This document shows, one piece after another, positions 1 to 11,900 of a DNA stretch of 64,000 bases. The position numbers were made by a program, and so were the translations under genes. Numbering within the stretch: the stretch's first letter is position 1; each line of letters starts with the position of its first letter. Location of the stretch: assembly GCA_000149265.1 (NCBI GenBank), contig CH003350.1:334924-398923 (forward strand), in the 5' to 3' direction. This DNA is from Ciona savignyi (Eukaryota; Chordata; Ascidiacea; Phlebobranchia; Cionidae). The notes beneath the pieces were generated by a model. It did no database searches and was not told the origin of the DNA. It worked only from the letters and a program-made list of their open reading frames with translations.

Positions 1-3000
1 AACGGATGTCAGATGTAAGTCAAGTATTTTGTCTTTTATAAAATAAAAAAATATGTCTTCAAGAAAATTTTATAAAACTGAATCAAATTATTTTTTAGAG
101 ATAAATTTCAGTAATTCGCAGCAACAAACAGAAACCTAGAATTTTAAATTGCAACACTGACAGTTAATGCAATAAGGAGCGACTAATTCCCATTTGAAAG
201 TAGCTGCGGTAAATTATTTTCATTGATTTTACAGTTCCATGCCAAGCAGTTGGATTATCACAGAAGGTGTGTTGGGCTGCTCGAGAAATTGAAACCGGAC
301 ATGGATGCCGTGCAAAGTATGGTTTACTGTCTTTTTAATTTGCTATTTTAATATTTAATATAACACTATAATGTAGTGTGGTTATTTATTTAGTACAAAT
401 AAAACTTTTTCTTGTTTTTGTTTACATAATTAAACTGTGTTAAATATCCTATTTTTAATTTTATTTGATAAAATATATTGGTGTTATAATTAAGTAAATA
501 ATTGTTTCCCCAAATTTAATAAAAAAAGTTTGTTTAACATTTCTTGTATCAACATACCGGCTATGTTTGTTTTATGATTTCACTTTTATCTTCCAGGTAA
601 CGCTGTGATGAAGTCCGCATATGGATTGTCACTTTCAGAACACTTGCGATTGACCCGGCGTGAAATCGCTTCTCCTATCGAAGCTTGCGTGCTCTGTCTG
701 CTAGAATTTGGCATGAAAGAAGAGGTAATTTATCTCCTACTGTAGTGTATGGTACAAGTTATAATTTTACTTTTATTTATATAGAATATATTCTGACATA
801 CAGAGCAGAGGCATTTAAAATTTAGTCTAACTTATATGATAAAAGCTAATATTTTTTTCTAATATGTACTTTTTTTTCTAATAGAACTCAATACAAATAT
901 GTATGTATATGTGTATACATACTTATACCACCTCTCATAAATATAAAGTTCTCATAAATAGTGATATAGCTCAACTAAGGTTGCAACAAATTGGAAAACT
1001 TCTGTATCGAAGTGTTTTAAAGAACATTGGTGATGAACAATGTACCAGTATAACTCATTTAGGTTATTTATAATTTGTTTTATTGGACCATAAGCGGTTG
1101 AATAGCACTTTATAATGTATTTTAAAAACAAAAAAATATATAAAGGTGAGTGCAGTTTACCAAAGTTATCAGATGAATATACTTCAAAGTAAAATCAATA
1201 TTTGAAAAATCAGTTTCTCCTTAAATATGGTTTTTATTCAACATTTCAGAACAAATACTGTGAACTTCTTTCTAAATTTGGTCTGGTAGAATATATTAAG
1301 CTTGTCATTGCTCTATCTCTATTCTAGGCTTCTTTATAGATAGTTATCATCTGTATTATTACTTCGGTTATGTTATAGCCTGGAGTTATAACAGTACCAA
1401 GCTACAGTAATGGTAGTTAATATTTATTATTAACGAATTAAACAATTTAATTTCTCGACGTAATTGTAATATTCTGGTGCTTAGTAATGTGAAAAATCAA
1501 TTGATATCTTACAGCATTTACGACCATTCATCCAAAAAGTTGCTTTATTACTATTACCTTAAAAACTATTTATCTTCAAACGACATGAATCACAAAACTT
1601 ACCACTTTCAAGGGGTTATTTCGTATTGGTGGTGGTGCTGCCAAGTTAAAGAAGTTCCGAGCGTTAGCAGATGGAGGAGTGTTGGATTTCAACGAGTACG
1701 ACGCTCAAGATGATATTCATGCTGTTGCTGGAACACTGAAGCAATATTTGAGGGAGTTACCCAACCCACTTTTAACCCACGAACTCCATGACGAATGGAT
1801 AGCAGCTGCAAGGTTTAGTCATTGTCGACAACTTCTATTTTATGATCTGGGGTCTAAACCCATACCATTGGTGCACTTTTTAATTTTGAAGAATAATTTG
1901 CACCTATGACATTGCAAACTTTGGGCCATTGTCAGAAAGCCCATATTTTTTCTATTCTAAAGTAGATTTAAAGTAGATTATAAAGCTCAAGATTCAAAAT
2001 GGTCGATGCTTTAGAATTTTTTAAACGTGAAATCTTTTAAATATATGTACCAGTATGTTTAATGTTTTCAAACAATATTTCCATAGGTAATATTGTTTGA
2101 GCCCCCCAGAGCCCCCCAGGAACCCACTTTTCCTGTTTCAACAATATTATGTTTCAGTATTTCGGACAATGATGCAAAACTCCAGCACATCTGGACTATC
2201 ATCGATAAACTACCACAGGAAAATAAAGCAAACTTCAGGTCTCTATGCTCTTAAATATTGTTGTATTTGTGTACGAGTGTGCACAACCTCTCTTATATAT
2301 ACATTTATTTGTGTGTGTTATTCATAACATCAAATAACCAACTTGAGGTACTGTGTTAAGAATTTTGTTGCCTAGAGTTCTTCACACAGGCAGTTTTTTT
2401 TTGATAAATGTTTTATTTTCTTCGTATTTCTTACTACTGATTTATTTTAAATTCCGGTACTTTTGGTTACTTTTTTACATTCCTCATAATGGGAATATTC
2501 TGGATAAATGTTTCGTTACTACAGTATTTATTATTACCATTTCCAAAGCTTGTAGTCATGAAAACTTAAAAACAAAGTTAAATTCTTTTAAACTTCAATG
2601 ATGATTGTATAAAATATGGAATTCTTCCTATTTCATCACTTTTTTTCACAAAAAATCCCTAAAAACAAGAGTGAATTTTAATTATTTGAGCAATTGTTAA
2701 TAGAAGTTGTCAATGTCTCTCCAACCGCAGATATTTAATAAAATTCTGTGCGGTGGTGGCGGAGCAGCAGGAAGTGAACAAGATGAGCGCCAGCAACATC
2801 GCGTTGGTTCTCGCTCCCAATCTATTGTGGTCGCACATTGATGACATCAGGTAATAATACTTGTTTTTATCATTTTATTAGGCCTACTGTAGTGTTGTCG
2901 TTTTTTATGTTTCTGTTATAATAACAATCACTTTAATCTTCTTTATTAGTAATAGGCCTTCTGTGGCCTAAATTTCTAGTCCCGGAGCAAAGAAGATAAA

Positions 3001-5998
3001 AAAAAAACCTTCTTTATTTTTAGTGGTAATGCAAAAAAATAAAAAGTAATATGGATGGTTGGAAATTATGAAACCGCTTCATAAGCTCTGTATGAAAAAA
3101 GTGTCGTCATTCCTACATTGGTAATAATCATGTGATGAGTAATGACTGGTGTTCCACTCCTACGGTCCAAGGAAATACAAACAAATGTAGCCAACCAGTC
3201 AACATTCATTTGATTGAAGAAAAATACAGTTTGATTTTTTACTTTTTTAAAAGTTGTGTTTTACTTAATTATCACACCTTGACTATAATGAAAGACTGAA
3301 CTTACAAATTAAAACACAATTACTAGGTGTTTGCCGGTGCTGTGTTGGCAGTCAATATACTTATAACATTAAATGTGGAATTACTAGTCAAATGTATAGT
3401 TAAAGCAAAATTTAATATTACTAATGTTAAAAGTAATTCATGACTGGAACCATCATTAGACACATGTTTAAAACAATCTCAAATAATAATCCAGTAAAGT
3501 TGTTATTTAAATTATTGCAAGAAGATAAAGGGATACACGGTTTTTATAAAATCATGGCTTCTATAACACTTCTATTTCGAACTGGTGTTGGTGCGAGTGA
3601 GCTTTTTTGACCACCTACGATGGCAAGTCATTTCCTGGTGTTATGATTTATGACTCAACATAGCCTGACATTTGACTGCACCAATTGCAGCATAGTCTAG
3701 CTAGGCAGTGGTTCCTGGTGATTGGATATATTGCGGGTTTAATATACTTCTTCCCGTTAAAAATAACTGCCCAAGTTGTAAAATAATTGCAACACTATTA
3801 TTATTGCAACTAATAATAATTGCAACTTCGATAATTGCATCTAATAACAACGGTACACACCAATACCAACTATGCTACAAAGTAAATATATCCCAATATA
3901 TACATGAAAGTAACTATACAGACAAAACTGAATATATAAAACAATAAAATCAAATCGTCTTGAAATATTTACTTAAAATTTATATTTACCCTTTTAATTA
4001 CTGAAAAAACATTCGTTCAAAAGCATTTATTAGTTTTTAGTTTTTCTTTACAATTGAGGAATGAAAAAAGTCTTTCTGTATTAACATTGTAATTGTCGAT
4101 GTCAACTATACTATAACAGCAAAATAAATGGAACGGCAATGTAAAATCAGTAATATACAGTAAAACATAATTAATAAAAAAGTTAAACTGCATGTAGCAA
4201 AGACCAATCTTAACAGTCCGAACAGTAGTTACATCTGTTGGAAACATTCTAAAAGTAATTTTTGTATATTTGTAGTAAAAGAATGATGGAATCGAACATG
4301 ATATCGAATGTGGTGGAAAGTGTCATCACTTATTCGGATTGGTTTTTTCCCGGAGGTTAGTGAATCATCCTTTAATTTTCTCATTTGACTAAGTTTACAC
4401 TGATTACTTCATAAAGCTTCTTTGTAAAAAATAAATTAAAATAAGATTTCACTCTATGAAATTCTACAAGGTTCATAATATTATAAAGTTTCAATTTATC
4501 CATTCACACTTGTTCTTTGCTGCCATGTGGTTAAAGATTTTCTGCGGTATCAGAAACAGGAGTTTGTTTTTATACAGTTTTTGGGGAAGTTGATTTTCAA
4601 TAAAAGCATCACACTTATATATTTAAAATGAACTGCGCCTGCGCTGTATTGGGTAAAATTGCAATAACTAATTTTCTACTAATCTTTATTAAATTTTATT
4701 TAAATTTAGTTTGTCCGTAAAAAAAATGTTTAGACATTTTGAAATAACTAAATTTATGACTATCTTTTTTTAGAAATTGATTTTGTTGTGACGCCGAACG
4801 CTACGAGTTATGGTGGGACCCAGCACCGTGACAGTGCTCAGTTTACCGAATTTAAAGCCCCCCAAGCTGTCTCCCCACCTTCGCAGCATAAAACACATTC
4901 TCGCACTTCTTCCACAGACTACAATTTGTCTGATTCTTCAAGGTGGGTTCAGTCGATTCCAATTTGTATTCTTGGTTGGTGAAATTAAGATAAGAGCGTT
5001 AAAATACAAAATATTGCAACAGTGAGTGAAACAATAGTGGCTTGCCATAGAGATTGTACTGCAATGTGGAAATGGAAAATTGCAGAGAAGAACCTAGTAA
5101 AAGATGTTATTCAGAACTGCACCAGTACTTTGCTCTGTTAAATCCGAGTTGTTGTTTATTTTATTAAAGTCAAATGGTGAAAATATTTATTGTTGAAACT
5201 AGTATTGTGTACTATGATTTTATTCACAAGCATTATTTTGCAGTGGTACGGGTGCTGTCCAATCTCCGGCAGGAAAACCAAGAAGAATGAAGAGCAAAGC
5301 TCCCCCTCCCCCTAAAGGCAATTCAAAGTATGCAGTTGTTATAACTGAAGTGCACTGTGCCTGTTCGTGTCTCAGTTGTTGACCGGCACAAAAGTTGTCA
5401 CTTCGCTAAGTTGGTCTCCTTGATCAGAACCAATAAAATCTGTTGGATTTTCCTGTGTTTATGTTAATTACCTTTCTCCACTTACTTTCTTGTTTTTCCA
5501 GTCGCGATAGATTAATGTGACAAAGCCAAGTAACCACGAATTTAACATTGCAGACCTCCAGACCAGCAGCCTCAGAAATCCTCCCCCCCGCCATCATTGA
5601 ATTCTGCTGCAGGAGCAATGTCCAATGGATCGGGGTCCAAACCCCCAATCGCCGCAAAACGCACCTCGCAGCGTCGTCCACAGCTCCCTCCCCCAGAACC
5701 CCCCAAAGTCAATTCTGTAGTAGAGGAAGATATCCCAAAAGCGAAACCGCGCCCCCCGGTACGGAAACGACAGAGCCACCATTCATCTAACGAACATCTA
5801 GACAACCCGGTCGTTCAACCGCCGCAAGATTCCGACGAGAGTCCAGTGGATGATCCTCCGATGCCAAACCTGCCTCCTCCTCCGCTTCCTGATGACTTTG
5901 ATCCCACGGAGAGCCTTGCTTCGGAGCTGCAGAAGCCCAACCACCTGAATCCATCAGAAGAAGAAGTAGAGGATGATGTGCAATTGACTCCGCTGTAA
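1..5998 (+). CDS. ARHGAP17: RICH-type Rho GTPase-activating protein (ARHGAP17/44 family), 3' part
   Basis: A GTPase-activating protein for Rac/Cdc42 acting at membranes, junctions and actin; the family has BAR, RhoGAP and proline-rich parts. Exons read by eye: 1-14, 235-316, 597-724, 1613-1812, 2158-2238, 2731-2850, 4276-4355, 4774-4942, 5244-5327 and 5554-5998, all joining in phase. The first two exons encode the end of a BAR region (FHAKQLDYHRR). Then comes a complete RhoGAP domain with the arginine finger in GLFRIGGG, YLRELPNPL, and KMSASNIALVLAPNLLW, ending at SDWFFPG as in human ARHGAP17. The tail is rich in proline with several SH3-ligand-like PPPP stretches. The C-terminus is TPL, which fits a class I PDZ ligand. 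The 5' part, including most of the BAR domain, lies outside the window. ARHGAP17 and ARHGAP44 cannot be separated here; one pre-duplication orthologue is likely. Confidence 0.9.
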
Positions 5999-7130
5999 AC
6001 TATCCCCCCCGATCACTTATTATCGATCAAACTTTCAATTTTTGAATGTATGTCTGTTATTCAAGATAAATAGATTTTTATATTCTCTCTCTATATATAT
6101 TTGTGTTTTATGTGACTCTCTCCGATCAACATTATACTCCACTAAATCATCAACGCCTCAACTAACCAACATTAATGGGGCTTTAAAGAGAATCAATGAA
6201 GTTAGTGCAATCCATTTTTGATGCTACATTGTTGTACCTACAGTAAAATGCATCATTGTAATCACGCAATGCTGAATTTCCGCTTGACGATGGGTGCCTA
6301 AAGAATTTATAATGATTTCTTTAGTACTTATTTTTAACTGAAATAGGCTTCATCGTTTATTTTTGCAAAGTTCCGATGACAAACGTCACAATTTTCCATT
6401 TGCAATGTTCTTTGTGGTGAAAACAATTCTGTCTGGCATGTCCCCTCTTTAAAATTATGCTTGTCCACACTGAAATTGGATTGCAGTTGTCTGATCGGTT
6501 GATTAGTTTAAAATTTCATCTCAAACAATTTTGCATGACGATATATATATTATACAAAAATTTCACATTAACAGCATTTTTAAAATGTCGTTTTTTTTAA
6601 TTGGTAAAGTAAAGGTTCACTATGTGTTGGTATGTTTTCGCTGCTTACTCATTTATTGTAAATTATCCAATGTACCACTGTTTTTCGTCAACATCCCTAA
6701 GGTACCATGAAATTGTATTTTGTTCATACCCACTTAATTAGTGCCACATTTACCACTCTATCAGTGTGTACTGCTATTTGGTATATACTGATTATAGGTT
6801 CTTATTTAAACACATCAATGAATACCTATATAAACTGTGTATCTGTTGTAACTATCAATGTGTATTAAGCAGAATCTCTCCATCAGCTAGCATTTTGCTT
6901 CTCTATTTGTATTTTATAAATATATAAAGCAATTTTCATTATTAACTAAATCCCTAAAGAAACTTATATCAACACATGCTTGTCACTCTTACTGAATATT
7001 ACTCTGCACTTTTTTGTATTTCTCTTATTAGACAAATCAAATACTTTTTAATCACTGCATACAACCATGTAAGTTATCAAATGAGATTAAATACCCTCTT
7101 AATATGTAACGAGCGCGTACATAAAAGTCA

Positions 7131-7136
7131 AATAAA
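7131..7136 (+). promoter_or_regulatory. Candidate polyadenylation signal of the RhoGAP gene
   Basis: Canonical AATAAA about 1.1 kb after the stop codon. Earlier non-canonical sites in the AT-rich UTR are equally possible, so the assignment is tentative. Confidence 0.35.
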
Positions 7137-8289
7137 CCAGGTCATTCGCTCTTAGCGTTCACAAGTTATACTTATTCCTTCTTTAAGGCTTCCTTAGTAA
7201 CTCATGTGATCCGCGAAATTTTAAATCCGTTCAAATTAGAGTGAATGGCCTGTTTTGTTCAAGACTTCAAAAGACGTGCGCAATCAAGGTCTTCTAACAA
7301 AATTTCGCACGAAACATTTTGTTGATCCCTAAAATTAATTAATTCATGTTTTACTTGTCTTAGTTTGGAGTGTTCCATTATGATTTATCTTTCTTTTATC
7401 AACGTAAATTGACGCTGTTTTTGCAATGTTACAGTCCTGGTTTTTGTCCGAATGTATTCGTTGCTTTAGAAAATGCAATCTATTATGTTTAGAAGTAGAG
7501 ATGCTAGTTCTGTAGTACCACCAGTGTACGTAATACTATTTATTTTGTTTAATTTCAGCTTAAACTGCACATGATCTACTCACAATCGCTTACAGCCTCT
7601 TTTCTTTGAAATTAGGATAAAAAATGTTTTAACCAAAAATCATGTATTGGTAAATCAACCAGATTCTATGTTTTATATAGATAATAATGGCATCGTTCCG
7701 ATTTACGTTCTATTGCAAAATTGCTTACAAATTCTGTGTTAGCAAGTTTAAATTAAAAGCACATATTATAAATGTCTCTACGATAATGATCATACGTTGT
7801 TTATTATGTTCGCCCAGGTAAAGAACAACGGTCACGTAAAACTGTAATATCGTAGTAGGGGAATGGGGAATGCTGCGAATTCGATTAAATTGTTGGTTAA
7901 GGCACTGAGCGACATCGTCCAAACCCTGAAGACACTTCTCTATACTACAGAATGCGATAGCTTCTATAATTCAAGTGGAGTTATTCACGATTGCCCGACT
8001 GAAAACGTTTCCCGCGTTTTCCCACTCCTCGGAATAAACATGAATATTCCGACCTTCCTGTTTATGTGGACAAGGAAAAACTGCTGACAAAGCACTGCCA
8101 GTTGTAATGGTACTGCACTAACGTTGCTTTTTAGCCAGGAATCCACGAGGATGGTGCAAAATGTAGCCTATGCGCTTGATCGAAACGGGACTTTATAGCT
8201 TTAAATGTTACCTGAATCGTGGACACTAGTTTTATGACAGTCCAACCCGCCACAATAAAATAACTAATATATGCAAACACTAGGTTAAT

Positions 8290-8470
8290 TTCTAAATAAG
8301 GACAAAAATCCGATAAGGCGTTGGACTGCGAGACGAAAGACGGTGGTTTAAATCCAGCTGGTCACTAGTAGATTTTGTTCTTGAGCACGTTACTTAGCGG
8401 ATGTCATACAAATCATTACAGGAACTTTGGTTTCTGTCATATAGAGTTATTATCCGAGGCTATGACGTGT
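8290..8470 (+). repeat. tRNA-derived SINE-like fragment
   Basis: GGTTTAAATCC at 8345-8355 resembles a Pol III B box. It is preceded about 30 bases upstream by a tRNA-like segment (GGCGTTGGACTGCGAGA) and followed by a tail with a GTTCTTGAGCACGTTACTTA block typical of ascidian-type SINEs. No full cloverleaf can be drawn, so this is not called as a tRNA gene. Boundaries are approximate. Confidence 0.4.
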
Positions 8471-8900
8471 TTCTGTGTCACGTGACAAAAAAGTACAACT
8501 AGGGGAACTACCTGATTAAAATACCCTTATTTTCAGGCACTTAATAACTTCAAAAGATTTTACTTTGAGAGAATATATTTGCCAACCGAACACGCGAAGT
8601 ATTAATAAAAACAATTTAAAAAATTATTTTATGTTAGAACGAATTTTTTTATAGTGTAATTATGTAATATAATTTTAAATATTGTGTATTAATTGCGGAC
8701 CATTATTAGTCTCTCATAAAAAGATCTTCTTTTGACATAGTTAAGTACCTTGAGTAATACACCTAGGTCAGGTAACCGATTTGTTTAAAGGTTCCTCTTA
8801 CAGATTTGGTTTACTTCCTGTTGAGTTTCTTGATTTTAAAAAACAACATAAATAATAAACTTATTTCGTTTAATGGTTTCAGTTTGTATGTTTATAAGCG

Positions 8901-11900
8901 ATGGAAATGCAAGTCAACGTTAGCGAAGAAATGGATCCAAAGTTCGCTGGGTTTATTAAAAAGTTGCGACTGGGAGAAGGAACCGCATTAAAACTGTGGA
9001 ACGGTTTGAAAATTTAGATTACAATACTGTACTTCCAGAGACTTTTAATAGGCGAAATATTTTTGTAGCACAATAAATTCATAACTGTGGTGCTATTTTT
9101 ATTGCTAAAAACCGCAGTAAAAGTAAAAATAATTTGTTCCTCATTTAATGATAAAAAGTTGTTATTTTCTTACATCAGAATTGTTTGCATCAATTGTCAT
9201 TTTTGCTATGAGTTATTTTAACCATTTTTTTTTCACTTTTTGGTTTCTTAGCTAAATCATTTCTGCATTTTCTGCACAGTTAAATAATTTTATTTTAATA
9301 CTGTCTTAATCCAGGTGGAATCACATCTGCACCTGCTTTAGCATCATCAGATAAAGATGATGTTAAAAGTATTGTGAATGATCCCGTTTTAATCAATACT
9401 ATTCTACCGGCTCTGCAGAAGGTATAGTATTCGGTATTTTACAAAATACCAAAGCATGTCGATGTCTGGCATGTGGCTTTTGCATGTGGTCACTTTTAAA
9501 TGAATGAAAAATATAATAGTTGCAAAGCAAATAAATAAAACAATAAAATGGGTATGTATACACAAATATATTTGTACGTTTTTTTTTGTTTAACAAGTAA
9601 AAAGGAAAAAAAACTTCAATTCAGTTTGAGGTCTAATACATATAATTTTTTTTTATCCTGTGTAAAAAATGAAAAGGTAACAGAACACTTTTTATTTTGA
9701 CACGGTTGTAAAACATAAAGCCAATGCAACACCTTTTATTTTGAGTTGTTTTTAAATTATGCTTTATTCTTTTTTAATTATGTGGTGTATCATTTAAAAC
9801 AACTAAAAAAAATGGTGTTACAATGGCTTCATGTTCTATGTCTATTTTAAAATTGCTACTACCATATATTTCAAGTACCGGTACTTTAATTTTAGTGAAA
9901 CATATATTATCACCATTTTTATGCTGATTACCAAGTTACGTAGTGGTGTATGTATATAACTGGGCAATATATTGTTTAGAAAACAAGGGTACAGGATAAT
10001 AATATAAAAATAAACCTGTTTAAATTCTTGTTCTGCAGTGTGCATTCCAAATTACAATGGCAGCTAGTCCAGAGGATTGCGCATTGCAAATGCTGCGGCA
10101 AGCTGCAGGCCAGCAACACAACCAACAAGACACTTTGCAAAGTGATACTGATACTTTTGATCCTACCAGAATCAATACCCCAACTAATGGCAATGTGAGG
10201 TAAAGAAAAGCAAATCTTTTACAGTTTATGTCTAATAGGTGTTTATTTATAGAAGATTAAAATAAATTTATAAAATTTTCTGGAAGAAAACATTTGTAAA
10301 TTTAAAGTCCAAACTGCTATCTTACCTTCCAAATAGACTCAATAATGTAAACTAAACTTAAATACCAAAATATATGTGAATGTAAAAAATACCATTATAT
10401 TCTTATTACAGCAACAACCAACCTGTGTATCAAGCTACACGTATTGGAGGATTGCAAAGTTAGTATATCATAAATTTTCTTTCTCATCTTTTGCTGTAAA
10501 TCCAAGTTAGCTAAATTTCTAATTTCAAATACCAGCCGTAGTTGCTACTGCAAAATCAGAAAAAAAGTGGTTAAAGTTTTGATTATTTTTCGAGAAACTT
10601 AAATCTCTCTTTTACTGACCTGTAGTTTCAACCTGTTCTTGGTATTATGGTGTTCCAAAACAACAGAATCATAACATATATTCTAACTTTATGAATTGGG
10701 AGTATTTCTTGTCTATTTGTTCATTTGTGACAGAAGTATAATATTTCTAGTGAATATGAGTGGTCCGACACGAACAGCAGCAAACGGCCGCACAACGGAT
10801 GTACAGATCACTGGGGGAGTGTTCACCAATACTGCAATCAACGCAAATCAGCCAGTCACTTTCAACAACCAAGGAGCCACTTTTGTGTCAAACTGTATGT
10901 TTAAGTTGAATTGATATTATCTGTTGATTTATAAGTTTAAGCTTGAATATAATACATGTTAATCACTAGTGGTATGCTTTTGTAGACACCTGCCAGATGA
11001 CTACAGGCAGTAGATCAGGCTATTGTAGTCACTTACAAAGAGACATTTCCTTTAATTTATAGAAATTTTACATGATTTTAATAAGCTAAAGTTCTGTCTA
11101 AATTTTATATTCTTTTGTTCTGCGGTCTGTCGCAGTACCTATGCTCCAATATTTGTGTTTGGTATATCTGTTGATTTTAACAGATACTGAAGATCAATCT
11201 GCCAAGAAAGAGGTTCCTTCATCCATGATCAAATTGAAAAATGGTACAGTTCATTTATTTGTGGTTTGAGCTATATTTTATATTCAAATCAATTTACAGG
11301 AATGACGTTTTCGACATCAGAAATGCACATAGTTGGCAGTAGTGGTGATATTGAGGATTTCTGGCTCGGTGATATGGAACTTGGTCCCCCACCACCTACT
11401 ACACCGAGAAGCACAAGCATCGATGTGAGCATATTCGATTAAATTCTTTTTTGCATACTTTTTCGTATTTTAAGAAGGTAGACTTTTTTGTCATGATCAA
11501 GCAAAAATCTTTTTTTGCTGTAGTCAATTCCTGTTAAGGTTTTTGCAGGATTTTGTTTAATTCATAAAAAAAATGTTTAAATCCTTGTATGTCATCAAGT
11601 TTAATTTCAGTGCTATCCACTTGCATCTGGTATAAGCAAAGCGTTGGTCATAAACAACGTTGAATTCAGTGGAGGCCCCAGACTTGGAGCGGACATTGAT
11701 GCTAATAACATGGTTTCCCTCCTTAAAAAACTCAAATTTGAAGTCACCTTTGTCAAGGATAAAGGAGTGAATGTAAGTAAGCTCTGTTCCCCATAACATA
11801 ATTATCAATGTGATACTTTTGTGTTTGTACTTGTGTAGGAAGCATTTATTGATAATAACTTTATACATCAGCATAGCCGCTGGTAATATGTGTGGTCTGC

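Larger units (their letters stand above)
5999..8900. other. 3' UTR of the RhoGAP gene and intergenic DNA
   Basis: No coding exon is recognisable. AATAAA at 7131-7136 is a plausible polyadenylation signal for the upstream RhoGAP gene, giving a 3' UTR of about 1.1 kb. A tRNA-like SINE fragment lies near 8290-8470. A further repeat-like stretch near 7980-8080 shares a short block with DNA near 28650 (AACATGAATATTCC). Any 5' UTR exon of the downstream caspase should be in this interval but was not identified. TTTCAG at 8876-8881 could be an acceptor in front of the first coding exon. Confidence 0.5.

Noticed and set aside
7863-8087. 74-codon ORF upstream of the caspase as a possible 5' exon
   Set aside because: It lies in repeat-like DNA that shares a block with the last DHX38 intron and shows no domain; it is not linked by splice signals and phase.
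8320-8360. Functional tRNA gene
   Set aside because: Only an approximate A and B box can be seen; acceptor and anticodon stems cannot be paired. A SINE fragment is a better explanation.
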